Source: Neelides folsomi (taxonomy: Eukaryota > Arthropoda > Collembola > Neelipleona > Neelidae). From it: a DNA stretch of 48,175 bases. The first letter of the stretch is position 1. Each line of letters starts with the position of its first letter. A program made the position numbers and the translations under genes. Location of the stretch: NCBI GenBank assembly GCA_034687125.1, contig JAQGBZ010000435.1:1-48175 (forward strand), written 5' to 3'. This document shows, piece after piece, positions 1 to 13,600 of the stretch. Under the pieces are notes generated by a model. It saw only the letters and a list, made by a program, of their open reading frames with translations, was not told where the DNA came from and did not search any database.

Positions 1-60
1 ATATGATTATATTGTTATTTTTAATAAATGGATTGTTAATTTAATTTCATTTCATAATTC

Positions 61-198
61 ACGCATACGAGTACTCGTCGAGTACTCGCCGAGTAGTAAC
101 GAATAGTGAAAATCGACCCGAAACGAATACGAGTCGAGTACTCGTATTCGTTATCCGCACGAGTAACGAATAATACTCGTGTTCGTTCCATCCCTACT
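61..198 (-). mobile_element. Probable terminus of a hAT-like DNA transposon or MITE
   Basis: This stretch is packed with GAGTACTCG and CGAATACGAGT motifs in both orientations. It includes a perfect hairpin with 13-bp arms at 122-134 and 140-152 and a 5-nt loop. Its right edge, read on the minus strand, is GTAGGGATGGAACGAA, which resembles the outer end of many arthropod hAT-type elements (family knowledge, from memory). Arrays of short sub-terminal inverted motifs just inside the end are also typical. The other end is not in the window. No transposase coding is visible, and the boundaries are approximate. Confidence 0.5.
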
Positions 199-1560
199 TT
201 TAAGCATTATGTAGTCTTTATCCAAGGATGTCTTTATCCATTATTATGTATTAATATAAATACTCTGATATTTTATGCACCTGCAGAGCAAATTAACAAA
301 GTATTGCATGCAATCAAAAACAGGTATCATGTACCAATCTGTTTTTTATGATGATATCGCGATTAATATGTAGTATAGAGGTGTAATTAAATATTGTATA
401 CCTGGATATATTGTATATTTAAAGTATGCTACCAATCCTTCAAATTAACCCAATTGTTTATTCTTAAGTAATTTATTATTTGAATATCTTATTGTTAGCA
501 TACTTTAAGTTCAAACAACTTTTTATTGCCATTTACTTCACTTAATCATCAATTGAAAGGAATTGAAAGAAAGAGGAGAGAAAAATATTGTTTTGCGTCA
601 TTGGTGGCCTTAACCTTGCATGCTGTGTTTATTAATATTCTTTATAAATACAATAAATCTCTAACTCATCATTCCAAATTGAGACATTGCTCTGTATTAC
701 TTACATATTATTATAATCACAACAGATCAACATTATAAAATGCCTGATCATTTCCTATTTGAATAAGTACAACATACATACTTTTTAAGGAGATGACGCC
801 TCGAGTCCGCATTTAGCAACACACTATAAGTACGAGTATTTAAAATTGCCTAACGTTAAATGCTTGAGGTCAGATATTTAAATAGAGAATAAATGCTTAT
901 AATGTAAATTATTAGATTTTTCTCTAATCATTATAAATAATATTATCTTGCTCTCGGTACTTCAAATGAGAATTTATAATAAAATCAATCATTTTTAATC
1001 TCGTTACCTCAAAATTGTCAAATCTCATGCGTGAATATTCTGATTATACTATATGGTAGATGTTGAAGAAATATACCTACACATCAATATAATAAATAAT
1101 CAAGTATAATACAAAAATACAAAAAATGTAAAATTGAATATTTCGAATTATCACCAAACTTTCAAATTTTTACAGAAGCCATTAAATAGACTACCTGTAC
1201 AACTGAGCAACAGCATACAACCCCTTCTTTAACCTTTTTAATTTAACATCAAAGCTCACAATTTGTGTATTTTTAATTAAATAGTTTGGAATCACAATAA
1301 GAAAATTATCAATAATAATATAATTAATAAATGAATTTAATAAAATGATAATATATCAAACTCTCATCATTTATTTGTTAAATGTAATTAAAATTAATTA
1401 CAATAAAATATATACAAATTGTACCTATTTAAAAACACAATGGATTTTGAGTTTCATGAGATATGATCATGTTTTAATTAAAGGTGAATTCTTAATTAGG
1501 ATGATGTTTTAAAAAGAAAATGCCATTTGTCCCAAAGGGAGATTTGTGTGGTGATTGAGA
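199..1560. other. Upstream intergenic AT-rich DNA, no gene seen
   Basis: AT-rich, stop-dense sequence with short frames only (the longest about 70 codons at 526-738, compositionally simple). I see no homology, no clear splice-linked coding exon and no RNA gene. It may contain upstream regulatory DNA of CMIP, but no specific site can be supported. Confidence 0.6.
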
Positions 1561-1633
1561 TCAATTCTCCATTTTCCTGATTTTCGCATGAACCGTATTG
1601 AATTGGAGTGAGTGGCGAGTTGGGAAGGTTGTC

Positions 1634-2363
1634 AGTTTACGTTGGGCTGCGGAGGAAGACGGGCGTTCGCGCAAAAGCTCCTCTCCACGTTTTCATCGTT
1701 TTCATTTTCATCCCCATCAATCGCTAAAAGTGAAAAGGCCCTTAATTTAAATATAAAGTGCCAAATATTGAACAACCCTTTTGAAAACACTTTTTATTAT
1801 CGTATCATCTCGGCATCGTCAACTCGGGTTAAAAATCTTAATTTCCTTATCAATTTTATCAAAGTTTAAAATTGAAAATCAAATATTACATAAAAGTGTT
1901 AAGATTCATATCGCCTTTATTGGTTTATTGTTTACAAATTCTCAACCCAGTTATTAAACAAATATTTAACATGGTTTAAACATTGTTGGTTTCAAGTGAA
2001 TTGAATTAAAACTTGAGAACGTTTTAAGTAATTGAATTCCCTACTTCAACGATTCTGTTTGCTATTTCTCATTTTCTCTCAACGATATTTGAACTGGAGG
2101 ATTCTCTTGGATTTTCCCATTTTGGGCCTTCTTGAACAAAGACACTCGACAGTGAGGAAACTTGTGCAATTTTCTTAAGAATTTCAACCAGTTGTTTTTG
2201 CGTTATTTCTTCGATAAATAGTTATTTGTTCATGGTATCTGAAGTAGGTAGGAATCGTAATTGTGTTGACTCAAACTTCGTTTGTATGAGAAGCTATACT
2301 TAATGTTTATGCTACATACTTCCACCAGAAGTTATTTTCTACATCAAAATTCCGTCTGAGAAT
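1634..2363 (+). promoter_or_regulatory. Candidate core promoter (TCAGTT initiator) and first untranslated exon of CMIP
   Basis: Around 1600-1720 the DNA is clearly richer in G, C and CpG than its surroundings. It contains GTCAGTT at 1631-1637, which fits the arthropod initiator TCAKTY with A+1 at 1634. I see no TATA box 30 bases upstream and only a poor downstream promoter element (GGGCG at +28). A strong donor, AAT|GTAAGT, lies at 2364 and could pair with the acceptor ending 3761, giving a roughly 1.4-kb leader intron. The predicted leader contains several upstream ATGs with short frames. The frame at 1612-1869 has no recognisable product. No transcript evidence is available, so this is a guess from position and motif. 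Confidence 0.3.
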
Positions 2364-3761
2364 GTAAGTTTTGAGTATCTAAAAGAGTCAAACTAACAAT
2401 GTATATTATGAACACTTCAAAGTTAAAACTAACTTCATTAAATATAAATATAATCTAAAGTTTCATTGCGCACTTTGTTTCTTTTGAAGAGTTTTTGAAA
2501 TTTTTTTTAAGCAATTGAGAAATTCAAAATTCAGTTTGTCCTATCTATAACTGTAAAATTTCAACAGTACTTTTGATCAAATGCAAATATTTAGATATGA
2601 ATGCAATGCAATATTTATATTGAATGTTATTATTAGATTTTGTCTTCTTCATTGATTGATCCTTGAGCACGAATGTTATTTTTATAACTGTAATATCATA
2701 ATCATAACTTCATAACATTCAGCTTGTTCGGTTAGGATCAAAAAATATTCAAAACTAGACACGCGAAAAATAATACAAATATGTATATTAGGTATAATGT
2801 ATTTTGGTAAATGCCTATATTAGAATTACTAATACATCCGCTTGAAATAACGTCACACATCATGCCCATTACAATTTCAAATCATAATAAAAATATTGAA
2901 TGCACCGAGCCATATAAGGAAGTCAACATCTGTACACAAAAGATATGTCGAATGCGCGAATTGTATGCAAAAAACATGTCGGATATAATGCTTATTGTCA
3001 CATCAAGTTAACATACAAAAAATTGCTGAAATATTTTAATATTTAACTACTCATCATTTGATGATTAATAACTCTTCAATAACAAGACTCACGCTTAAAA
3101 AATTCTAAAACTTCGAATTTATTTTTATAAGAAGTTTTGTTCTCAAACTATATATAATCTCTCTTTTCATACTGTATTTTTGTATGTAATGTTATATGAG
3201 TAAATATAGGATTTAGTTCATTAGAACTTAAGACGCTCATTTTAACGTCTCATTAAATTAATTAGGTATTTTATATTGTTTATATATGTAGTTAGGATTG
3301 TGTACAGTGTTATATTGGTATTGAGAAGCTTGTGAGACTGAGGATTTAGTTTAACGTATAGTTTGTTTCTTCCATTTATTATGAGTTAAATGGACCTTAA
3401 AGAATAGAAACGCGATACGAGGTCGGAGGAAGAAAGAATTCTCCTCTTGGGACAAATTCATCTTCCTCCCCACCTCGCACACTTCCTCTTTAATTTCCGC
3501 ACCAAACCTGTCGGACAAATTGTGAAATTGCATTATTGTCGCATTTAAAATAGTTTCAACACTTTATACTTTATTTATGGAAATCGTTCAATTCAACCTA
3601 AACTAACCCCAACAAATCGTTCAATTTAATATATTTATATCAATTTATTCTAATATACCTAACAATATTTAATAGTGGTGTTTTCGATACACTTGCTTGA
3701 ATTGCTATTGTAAATATTGTAAAGAGAAAACTTTGAACTGAAACTTATTTCCCATTTATAG

Positions 3762-3788
3762 TATATTTGAAAACACGGGAGAGTGAAG
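3762..3788 (+). other. Candidate last 5' UTR segment directly before the start codon
   Basis: A pyrimidine-rich run followed by CATTTATAG ends at 3761 and would make a reasonable splice acceptor 27 nt before the start codon. If it is used, the leader is spliced from an upstream non-coding exon. The in-frame TGA at 3768-3770 shows the coding frame does not extend upstream. The alternative is an unspliced leader. This is inferred from splice consensus only. Confidence 0.35.
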
Positions 3789-4664
3789 ATGGGTCAAACT
3801 GAAGAAGACGTTACAGGAAGGAGCGAAAGCTCTCCGCAAGATGAACCAAGTTTAACAATGAGTCCGCCACCAATAAGCCACCCCACTCCACCGATGACTT
3901 CAGTTAAAAGAAACTCTGTGTCTCGAGAGGAAGAGTCACCTTCAGAAGTTCCTAGAAGTGGGAAGTCAGAGGGAGGAGAAATGTGTTCAAATCTCAGTAG
4001 CTCCGAAGAGACAGAGATGAATTCATCGATCTCCTCGAGGAGCCCTTTGAATAAAGATTCAAGTACAACGTCCTCAGAGCTCTTTGAATCCCCTGAAGAG
4101 GAGTTGAGCGAGGGAAAGAGAAAACGGAGACTTTTCTTCAGTTTTGGTAAAGTCATAAACCGCCTCGTCCCATCCAAATCTACTGAGCAACTCAATGAGA
4201 ATGGGATTATTCTGATGAACAATGCTGGTGTTGTTGGAGTTTCCAAGTCAAGTTCTGAGTCCAACATTCCAATGTGTCACAATTCTCTTGATAACCTTGC
4301 TGGAGATGACGAGTTGGTAACTTCAAGATCGACTGATTCGAGTTGTCTCCTCTCCACATCTCATAACATGAATAGCCCAATTTTCCAACCGAGAACCGAC
4401 CCGGGAGGCATCCAACTTCTCGGCCCTGAGGAAGAGAACAATAATAATGGAAGGAGGTCAGAGCCAGTCGATGAATTAAAATTGACCAGTCCAGTGCACT
4501 CGTCTCATGGGCCCAAATTTAAGCTTATAGCCGAAGGAGATGTGCAGATCTGTAAAGTGAAGCATGGGCAGAATTTAATGAGCAAATTGGCAAGTTCCAA
4601 GATTCTAAGAAGATGGGAAACTCATCACATTTACCTCAACGACTCCTGCATTTCATCAAAGACG
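3789..4664 (+). CDS. CMIP: CMIP coding exon 1: Ser-rich disordered N-terminus and start of PH domain (residues 1-292)
   Basis: Start chosen at the ATG at 3789 (protein begins MGQTEEDV). An in-frame TGA at 3768-3770 precedes it with no other ATG between, and the context GAAGATGG has A at -3 and G at +4. A GTG at 3783 could extend the frame but is not a plausible eukaryotic start. Residues 1-243 are rich in Ser, Glu and Pro with few hydrophobics, so probably disordered. They include a PKA-like KRNS (40-43), a basic KRKRR at 110-114 followed by hydrophobic LFFSF, and SKSTEQL at 129-135. The PH domain starts at about residue 244, with GDVQICKVKHG at 250-260 and RRWETHH at 274-280. The exon ends after SSKT at a strong GTAAGT donor (4665), phase 0. 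Gly-2 makes N-myristoylation conceivable, but Glu at position 6 is unfavourable. Confidence 0.95.
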
Positions 4665-7600
4665 GTAAGTTAATTTCCTATTTAATAAATTGGCTTATCA
4701 AAGGTTCAATATTTCTTTGATATAATTATAATTAATTATCAAATATTTAGATATATTATACAAGTAAATTGTAAGGTGTTCAAATTCTCATTAAAATTTA
4801 ATATTCAAGCTAGGTATAATATTACTACATGTATATTATGTATAGCATTATTTCCGTTTAATTTGAGTTCCAAAGACCCAGATTTCTCATTATAGAGTCT
4901 ATGAATTTCTATATGGTATGGGAACATCTGAAGAGTTTTGTAGTGATCCCGATGATAATTGAACTAATGGCCTCAACTCTTGACTCAAATTTAAATATTT
5001 ACATTTTAGAGCTCAAGAAGAACACGTAAATATTACGACCAATTTCTAAATATTCCGCTTTGAATAGTAAAGGAAGAAGTAGGTTGAAAAGACGTAGAGT
5101 TTACAAAAATGAATCCGGTTGTTGAAAATAGTAATGGTAAACAACAGAAGGGAATGATTTGACGCTGAGTTCATCGGCGTCGTAACAAGATGTAAGTTAT
5201 GAGGCGCAACTTTATGTGCCGTACCGTACATGTTGATATAACCAACACTCCGTTTCAGTTTATTTTAAGCAGGAAAAAATTGGGAAAACATTTCTATAAA
5301 TACTCCCGGGGATGAAATCTGAGTGAGTTAAAAGATATTTGAATGTACGAATCTAGATAGGTTAAAGAATTATTGCTCATTATTTATTTGAGATCATGTA
5401 CGCATGATTTTCAATTTTATCTCTAAAAGTTTCTCTTTACATCATTACCTTTAACAATGCAAAAATACATAACTTAAAATTGGTAAAAGGAATGATTCTG
5501 TTATATCAGTAATTTCAGTACACTGTTGTAATACAGTTAGTATCTACGATATGGTATAGAAAGCAGTCTTGATATAATGCACCGATTTAAAAGACAATTT
5601 TATTAGCTAATTTTAAGAATTCCCCAAAGTAAGCCAATCTTAACTTCCAGATCATTTACCAGGAATGGCATCAGGAATACATTTTCAATCGGAATTTAAA
5701 TTCTAATTTTAGGTCAATGCTTAAGGTTTCATCTTGGCTTAATTATTCGATCGTTAGCTTTGAAGATTTTTTCATTTAAAAGAATCTACAGTTAAAAAGG
5801 TGCTTTCCCTCCTTTTACTTTTATTTTAGCTTATGGAATTTGTGGAGTTGAGTTCAATTCCAAAGATTTCAAAGATTCTAAGGATTAAGAAAATATTCAG
5901 ATTAATAAGTATACCACTTCCTATTTAAACAACTACCCGATTATTCTATTTGGTTATTCGTGGTTCTTATAACCATTTGTCGTATCATTCGTTTATTTTG
6001 ATATTACATTATTATTAGTAATTTTTTATTTCTCGCATTCATTCTTAATTTACCTAAGTATGTACTACTTGTTTGTACAATGTGGGAATGGGTTAAAGGA
6101 AGTTTATATTTATTATTTACTTTTTAACCAAACTAGCACATGGATAACAGGGAAATTGACTTTTGGGACTTTGATAAAAAATTGATTCGTTATAAAAGGT
6201 TATAATGTAAATATGCCGTATCCTGTATGTATGCATTTACGATCGTCCTCGTATTAAATATTCATTTCTTCCCATATTCAAGTGTTATGTCCAAAAATTC
6301 TTTAGATTTATTAATTTTGTAAATGGATCAATATTTGGAATTCTTTCATTTTTATTCGTCCAATGACAAATACTAAATGAATAATAATATTTAACATTGG
6401 TACATGGAAAAGCTATTTCATTCATCATGCTAAATGAGAAGTAATGCTTGGAATATTTAACTAGGAGCTTTTAAAGTTATCATAAATGTGCGTTTTGATA
6501 TTCCATTTAGCATATCATAAAAAATAAGAATGGAAAACAAAATTGCGACTCGGTAGTATTTACCTTTAATCGAAGAAAAAAATTCCTATTCCTATATAAT
6601 AAAAAAACTCCCTGCGTAGTATTTGCTCCATGAGAAGTTAGCTTTTTATATTTATGCACTTAAGTACATCATTCATTTTATATTCGAGGTATGTTCGCAG
6701 TTCCAGGGTGTGTGTGTGCGCCTGAATGTGATTGCACAATTTATTAGCCATTAGTTTATTGCATAAATATTTTTTTTATCGCTTGCACGAATCGTTTAAT
6801 ATTTAATATAAACTATTATTTATCTTTTTTGAGACTTAACTTGAGATGGTAAATACGAAACCTCGATTGACTGATAAGGTGAAGAATTTACTACACGAGT
6901 AAAGGCAAAGGTTGGTCATTGAACATACACAATAGGGTTTTTTTGCATAAGTAAAAGGGTTTTTTTCACACCAGATAAAAAAAATCTTTGCATATTGATC
7001 CTTTGTGGAGGGATGTGTAAGAAAGTGCGAGAGAGTGAGAGCATATCTCTCCATTGAATCAGAAGGAATAAACCATTCCAAAGGTTTGGAAGAAGTAAAT
7101 GTCCCTTTTCATCTCTTTCCCCATTTATATTCCTCCACTTCAATTTTCTCCTCCTTGCCCTCCCCTTCCTCTCTCATTCCTCCAAAATGTCAAAATTGTA
7201 AATTCAAATATTCCGTCAAAAGGACTAAGGACCTCTTTCTCAATCTTCATTTCCCAATTTCGTTTCTCTTACATCGTGTAAACAAGGTTGGTGGTTTGAG
7301 TAACTTGGAATCAAAATACTCACAGTCAGTCTTTTGTAAACACCCGTGTTGCAAATTAAGGATGATGTAAACTGTAAATGAAAAGTAAACAAATTGTGTT
7401 CTAGAAAAATTTCATGTCTATTTATACTATGGTATAAAAAAGAGCAAAAAGTTAAAGAGAGGTTTTAATGATTAATTAAATCTTCAGCTGTGTTTTTATC
7501 CAAATAGTTAAATGTAGGAATTAAGATTAATTCGCAAGAGTGTAGTCATATGTTTCTACGCAGAGAGGTTAAGGAGGAAGTTTGGGAATGAAATCAATCA

Positions 7601-10600
7601 TTCCCTCAAGAGCCTACTCATATTTATGGATAAAAATGGGGAAATTGAATTTCTGTCTGACGTCTCTTTTCTCCAACAAATCAAATCTTTGAAGATGTAA
7701 TGGAGTGGGCGAAGTATTGTGAAAATTGTGATATTTTTGAGAGTGAGAGAAAGAGAGTTATCTCAAGTACTGTTATACTTATGGCTCAACCCATCAAGTG
7801 CATTTTCCCTTAAGGGGGTAAAATGTATAGGAACAATGCAATGCCTTTAGAGGTGATACATTAGGTTTTTGGGTTCAACTCAAGAGCTTTTCATAGTCGT
7901 CTTTTGGAGGATGCTTCGTCAGCTCTTCAATGATCGATAGAAGTTGAGAAGTTTATAAAATCCGCCTTCGGAAATATTCGGTGCGTTGGTTCGTTCACAA
8001 TGAAAATGATTCTAATAACACGGTTAGTTACTTCATAAAAACTGTTCGAAGAGGATTTGCTGACTGGGTCTTAACTTTAACCCAGTCATGCTTAAATTAC
8101 TTATTCCGATTCGCTCCTTATTCCAAATTCAATTATTTTAAACTCTTAAACCCTAATTCGACTTTATTCCCTACATTTTATTCCTTAAGGTTCCTAACAC
8201 TTATTTTACTACAATATGCTCCTTAACTTACTATAAGAATTATCGCATATTGATTTTCTCTCTTATATTATCGCAATTTATGATATCTGCATATGCTGTG
8301 TATAAGATTTAAACCCATTTTGTATCAAATTGGAACACAATATGCAATTCTATTTAATATAATATTGTATAGAATATAGTAGATTTAATGCTTAAGGTTA
8401 GAATCTCAAGCATTCAAAAGTGACTGCTTTAGACTGTATAGGTAACAGGATTTTGAAATTCTAACTTGATATTTTATCAAGCTAAAATTGAAATTCTAAT
8501 ACGATTTTATATAATATTTTATAAGGAATTGTTATACGATGATACTTATAAGATTTTATTAGGTATCGTATAAGTATTATCTTAAGAGCTTGAGAAAGGA
8601 AATTGAATATAACAAAGGAAACGGGCGATGAAAATTGGACCATTATTAGATTGACGGGTGAAAATAAGTCATCTTAATGATATATTACCTTATAACTACT
8701 ATACCCTATTAAAATAGGTCTAGGTTCATCTCTACCATTGAATTATCAAATCCAACCGCATATTACATCTTCATTTTGGGCTTTAATAATCAATTCATTC
8801 TTGTCCTTTCCATTTTCTACCAAATTCCTGATTTATCTATTCGAAGCCTTCAGTGTAGTTCAGTGTGTTCAGTTCAGACTCTCGAATATTCATTTAGAAT
8901 TAACGGAAGTTTAAAGGTTAAGTTGAATAAGCACTTGAAAAGAGAAGCTCGAAATGGAAAGTGAAATGAAATGAAGAGATGAAAAGGAATTGAAATTATT
9001 GGAACCCCCACACACTCAAAATTGATTTAATACATTTGAGTTTGAGCCGCAAACTCAAATTCACTGCATTTGACTTTTGCTAACAAAGTGCGGTTGTGTA
9101 TGAATCCATGTGAATTGAGTCGTTATATGACTCGTCCTCATTCCCCTCTAATTCAATATATTCTACAAATTCTACCTATAAAGGAACACGTCCCAAATAT
9201 AAATAGTTGATCACATTCAATCTTAAGGACTCACTCTCTATTAAAGTGTTGGTGAAATATTAATGGGTTTAATTAATATTCACGTTTAATAATTACGTCC
9301 GGCCCAAAACGTTCGGCTCAAATGAAGGTGGAGAGAAGTGGGAATAAGTTCATTTAGCTTTTGGATTAATCCACTAGAATTTGTAATTCGGGAGACCTAA
9401 GGGTGAGCCAATTAGGCGTCCTTAGTCAATTTGCTTTTATATCATAAGTCCTTTGGCCTCATCTGTTCAAATGTTAATTGTCTTGATTCAGCAGCTTCAA
9501 CGGTCGAATTGCATTAGAAGAGAAGGAACAGAAGATTCAAATTCTGAAGAGAGATGATTAGGCTCATTTGGAGATTTGCATATTTCCTTCGTTCGTTTAT
9601 TACTTCGTCTTTACCTCAGACGGTCGACATACAGTTTAATTTCCACGCATTCATTGAGGGTTATATGGAGTAATCTGCCTATTCTTAAAGGTCTCATAAC
9701 TTTAGAGAATTTTCTTCTAAGAATTCGAATTTGTGGTTAATAAACCTTGGGTCTTATTCATACAGGATGTTCGTTTCAATGCATAATTTATGTGAGTCAT
9801 TGAGAAATGAATTTCCTCTCTCCATTGAGCCGAGGCGAGCAATTATTTTTAATCTTACTTTCACTTCTCTCCTCCTCCTAATTAATTAAAAACATTTTTG
9901 ATATATGATCATCTCCAAAATTATACTTTGCTTCTGTTTGGGCTGGTAAAATTTCTCAAGGTGTCCTTCTAAGGATAACTATAGGACAAGATTAGAATAA
10001 GCAAGTGGCGTTTTAAGCTTGCGACAAAGTAGTGAATTGAAAGGCCAACTCAAAGTAAATATTGTTGGCCTATTAAGTAGAACAATAGCTTCTGTGGATC
10101 CATAATTTAAGAGGATCTTATAATATTTATATGTGCGGGTGAGGAAATTGATAGGGGTGTGTATTTAAGACTATCTTTTTATTACAGGACAATTAAAGCT
10201 TAATAATGTCTCGAATTGATTATCTTAATCATTTTATAAAATATAATATCTACTGAAAGTACTTATGCATGTACTAGTTTTAACATGTAGATTAAAATTT
10301 GAGCTTAAACCATTTGTTACTTATTAAACACATGCTAAAAATTGTAGTAATATTTGTAATCGTTAAGTAGAAATTACAATTGGAAACATTGTAATATGTC
10401 ACCTGTCATTCAGCCCTTCTTGACTGGGCATGAAACGAATATTGGATCCAGAGGTCAATTGAAAAGGTGGCCATTTGGCAATTAGATTATTTAGAAGATA
10501 GGAGAAGAGAATTTATCTCCCCGCCCTTATTTGCATTGAATACATAATTAAATTTTCGTTGGTGTTCTCCGTGTGACCTTTTATCTCTGGCTATATATTA

Positions 10601-13600
10601 TGGCTACTAACCACGCACAACTCCTTCATTGAGCATCATCATATTTGCCAATGTATATTCCAATCGTGCCAATATGGTATATAGCATTTTGTTCTCATTC
10701 CAATTCTCGTCATTCGTTCGCTTCCTCCTTGTTTGTCCCCTTCTTATTAAATGGTCCTTTCGCCTTGGGACTTCTGCTCCTACCGCAATAATTCCTACCT
10801 GTATAAATATACAAAGCTTGATGTTCTTGCTACCAAAGCGCAAAGTAAAGGCTTATGAATGATGATGATTTGGGTATTCCATGTATGCAAATTGTAAATG
10901 TGTGTATGTTGGACACTGGATATTTGCAAAAGAGGAAGGAGATCCTAACTTACAATAATGTGGAGCCAAACGAGGAAAGTGTCTGGCTTTTAATGTTTCC
11001 GTCTAAAAGCTCATAATAATTAAGTTTACCACACGTTTTAATGAATATTTAAGATAATTAAGATTTTAGGAAGGAATTGGCCATGGTATACATAGCGCCA
11101 TTTTCCTTGTTTGATGAGATATATAAACCTCTCATGCTATTTATAAATATTCATAGTTTGAAAAATTGAAGAGATATTTCAAGGTTCGTATGATGGATGG
11201 GAATAAGTTTGATGTGACGGAAAAGGCGGAAAATGCATAGGTTCTACTTATGTGTGGATAAGATGATCCAAGGTTTATTCTCAAACGCCAAACATTTCAC
11301 TCTTATTGATCATAATATTCATTTTCCAAAGTTTGGCACAGCAGTTTGAAAAAATTGGAAAGATTTCAGCATTGTATCATGGGCAATTTTAAGTGAGGAA
11401 AAGGATAACGAGCTTCTACGGTCTCTTGTCGCATCTGTTCAATTTAACATTCAATGGCTATGGCCTTTTAACGGGAACTCTTCTTGGAAATATAATGTAC
11501 TTTCCTCCTAGCAGGTTTATTTATCAAGAGGAGTTTAACTGATTAGCTAATGGACTTCACGCTTTGCTTTTGACGTCAAAAAATCGTAATATGTATTTAT
11601 CAGAAATAATGTCAGACAATGTAAGGATTCATTTAAAATTGTTCATTTTACAGTATGGACTTACTGACGCACCGACACGTCAAATTCGAACATATTCATT
11701 TAGCCACATAGAGAACCAGTTTTTCGGACGTTGACCGTGTAATATGAAAAAAATCTTATTATAAGGAAAATAATAATAAAATATTGATGCAATTTTGCAA
11801 AAAAAGCGAGAATTGCACAGATATTTTGGTATATTACATAAGTTGTGTTAAAATTCTTAACTCGTATGATACGGGTCTTATCTAAAAAATTGAAAATAAT
11901 TTTATTGTCTAGTCTATTATATTTTATTTGGCGGATTTTGGGGGATATTGAATTTAATGGTGAGTGCATGGAGGTTTGTAAAAAAGGATCTAATATGTAG
12001 TTATAAGAAGAAACAAAGAAATTGTCTCAACAAATGCGTCAATGCGTTCACTCGAAGAGATCTCACACGTCTGGACCAATACTGAAAATACAAGTAATTA
12101 TATGAGCATAGCAGCAGAAGGTTTTGAGTTTATCGCTACGTGGTTTAGAGTCTTTAAAGGTTTATTCCTGAAGTTGAACGGTGAGAGATCCCTATGTTAT
12201 ATTGTATATAAATATAGTTCAACCGGAGGTTTATTCCCCTTCCAATTAAATGGTTGTTGTGCAGAATGGTGAATAGGTGTTAAAGATACAACATAGGTGT
12301 TAAACCTCCTTCGCCATCGTTGTTCGTCACTGTATCCAAGTTCAAGCAGGAAAGGTTTACCTAAATCCATTCTCGACATTCCACGATTCCACGGTTTCAC
12401 GGCATTTGAGCTGGGAAACTTGAGTTTTTCTCCTCCTACAATCGTCATCCCCTCTCATTCCTGACGTAGAAGAAGAGCATTTTAATGGACCATGGCTTCT
12501 GCAAACCATTATTAATTTATTACGCCTTGGAACGAAATATTTGGAGTGTAATTATGTTAATGCAACACATCCGCTGCTTTACAGTTTTATTAACTAAGGT
12601 ACACACTGTACAATTTAATATCGTAATGGTACCCTTGTGAATATTATTGGTTTGAATTATTCATTCATGTGCCCTATTTTATAACCTTTTAATAACCAAA
12701 ATTGGTCAACAGAAACCAATTGAATAAGTATAAACATTTCATTTATTTGTACTTATAATAAGGTATGTCATTGCGAGTTGGGGAATTTACTTTAATATGA
12801 GCTTGTAATACTTACCAATTACCACTAAATGTTATGTATTTGTATGATTCATTCGTTTCATAATAATAATAATATCTTTTCAAATACTCTGATTTGATAA
12901 GTTCAGGATTTCACGCATAAAATTTCTATTTTTATTCATTACATAGCCTATAGAATATATCTAAATATCTAAATCTTTAATTTATAAATATAAACATTTA
13001 TGTATATGTGTATAAGATATGCTGATTGTTATTAAGTTTTCTACCATTTAATCAATGATTAAAGATTATTCTAGAATTAATATAGAAAAGCATTACAGTA
13101 TAACTAGAATTATACTATGTTTGGTATTGGACATTTTATACAACATTAGGTATAGTATACACTTAATATATGAATTTATATACAATGCATACACATTTAC
13201 ATTTAGTTTAGCAATATATGAGTATGCATCTGACACTATAAATAGGGCTGGTAAGTATTTAAGTATGTAATGTACCATAAATGGAGACAGTAAAGGAAAC
13301 TTGTGTGTGTTTGGCGATAAGAGAAAATGACTTTTTGGGATCCTCAGAGGAGAGTCAAGGTGTTTTTCTCTAAAGGGAATTCGCCTCTTCCATCCACCCA
13401 ACAATCTTCTATTTGAATTCGCCAAAGAACCATATTCTTCCTATGATGAAAAGGAGAAGATGAACATCCACTATTTTCTCAACCCCAAGTGTATTTTATA
13501 CGAAGGAGGTCTCAAAGACCCAACATTCCATAAACCATACAACATAACGAGGGCTTCTCTTGGTACTTATTCCATTAAATGGCCTTATATTCATCTTTGT

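Noticed and set aside
3794..4267. 157-codon open frame on the minus strand opposite CMIP exon 1
   Set aside because: It is the antisense shadow of a Ser/Glu-rich coding exon, which naturally lacks stops on the other strand; no family similarity and the sense frame has clear CMIP homology at its end.
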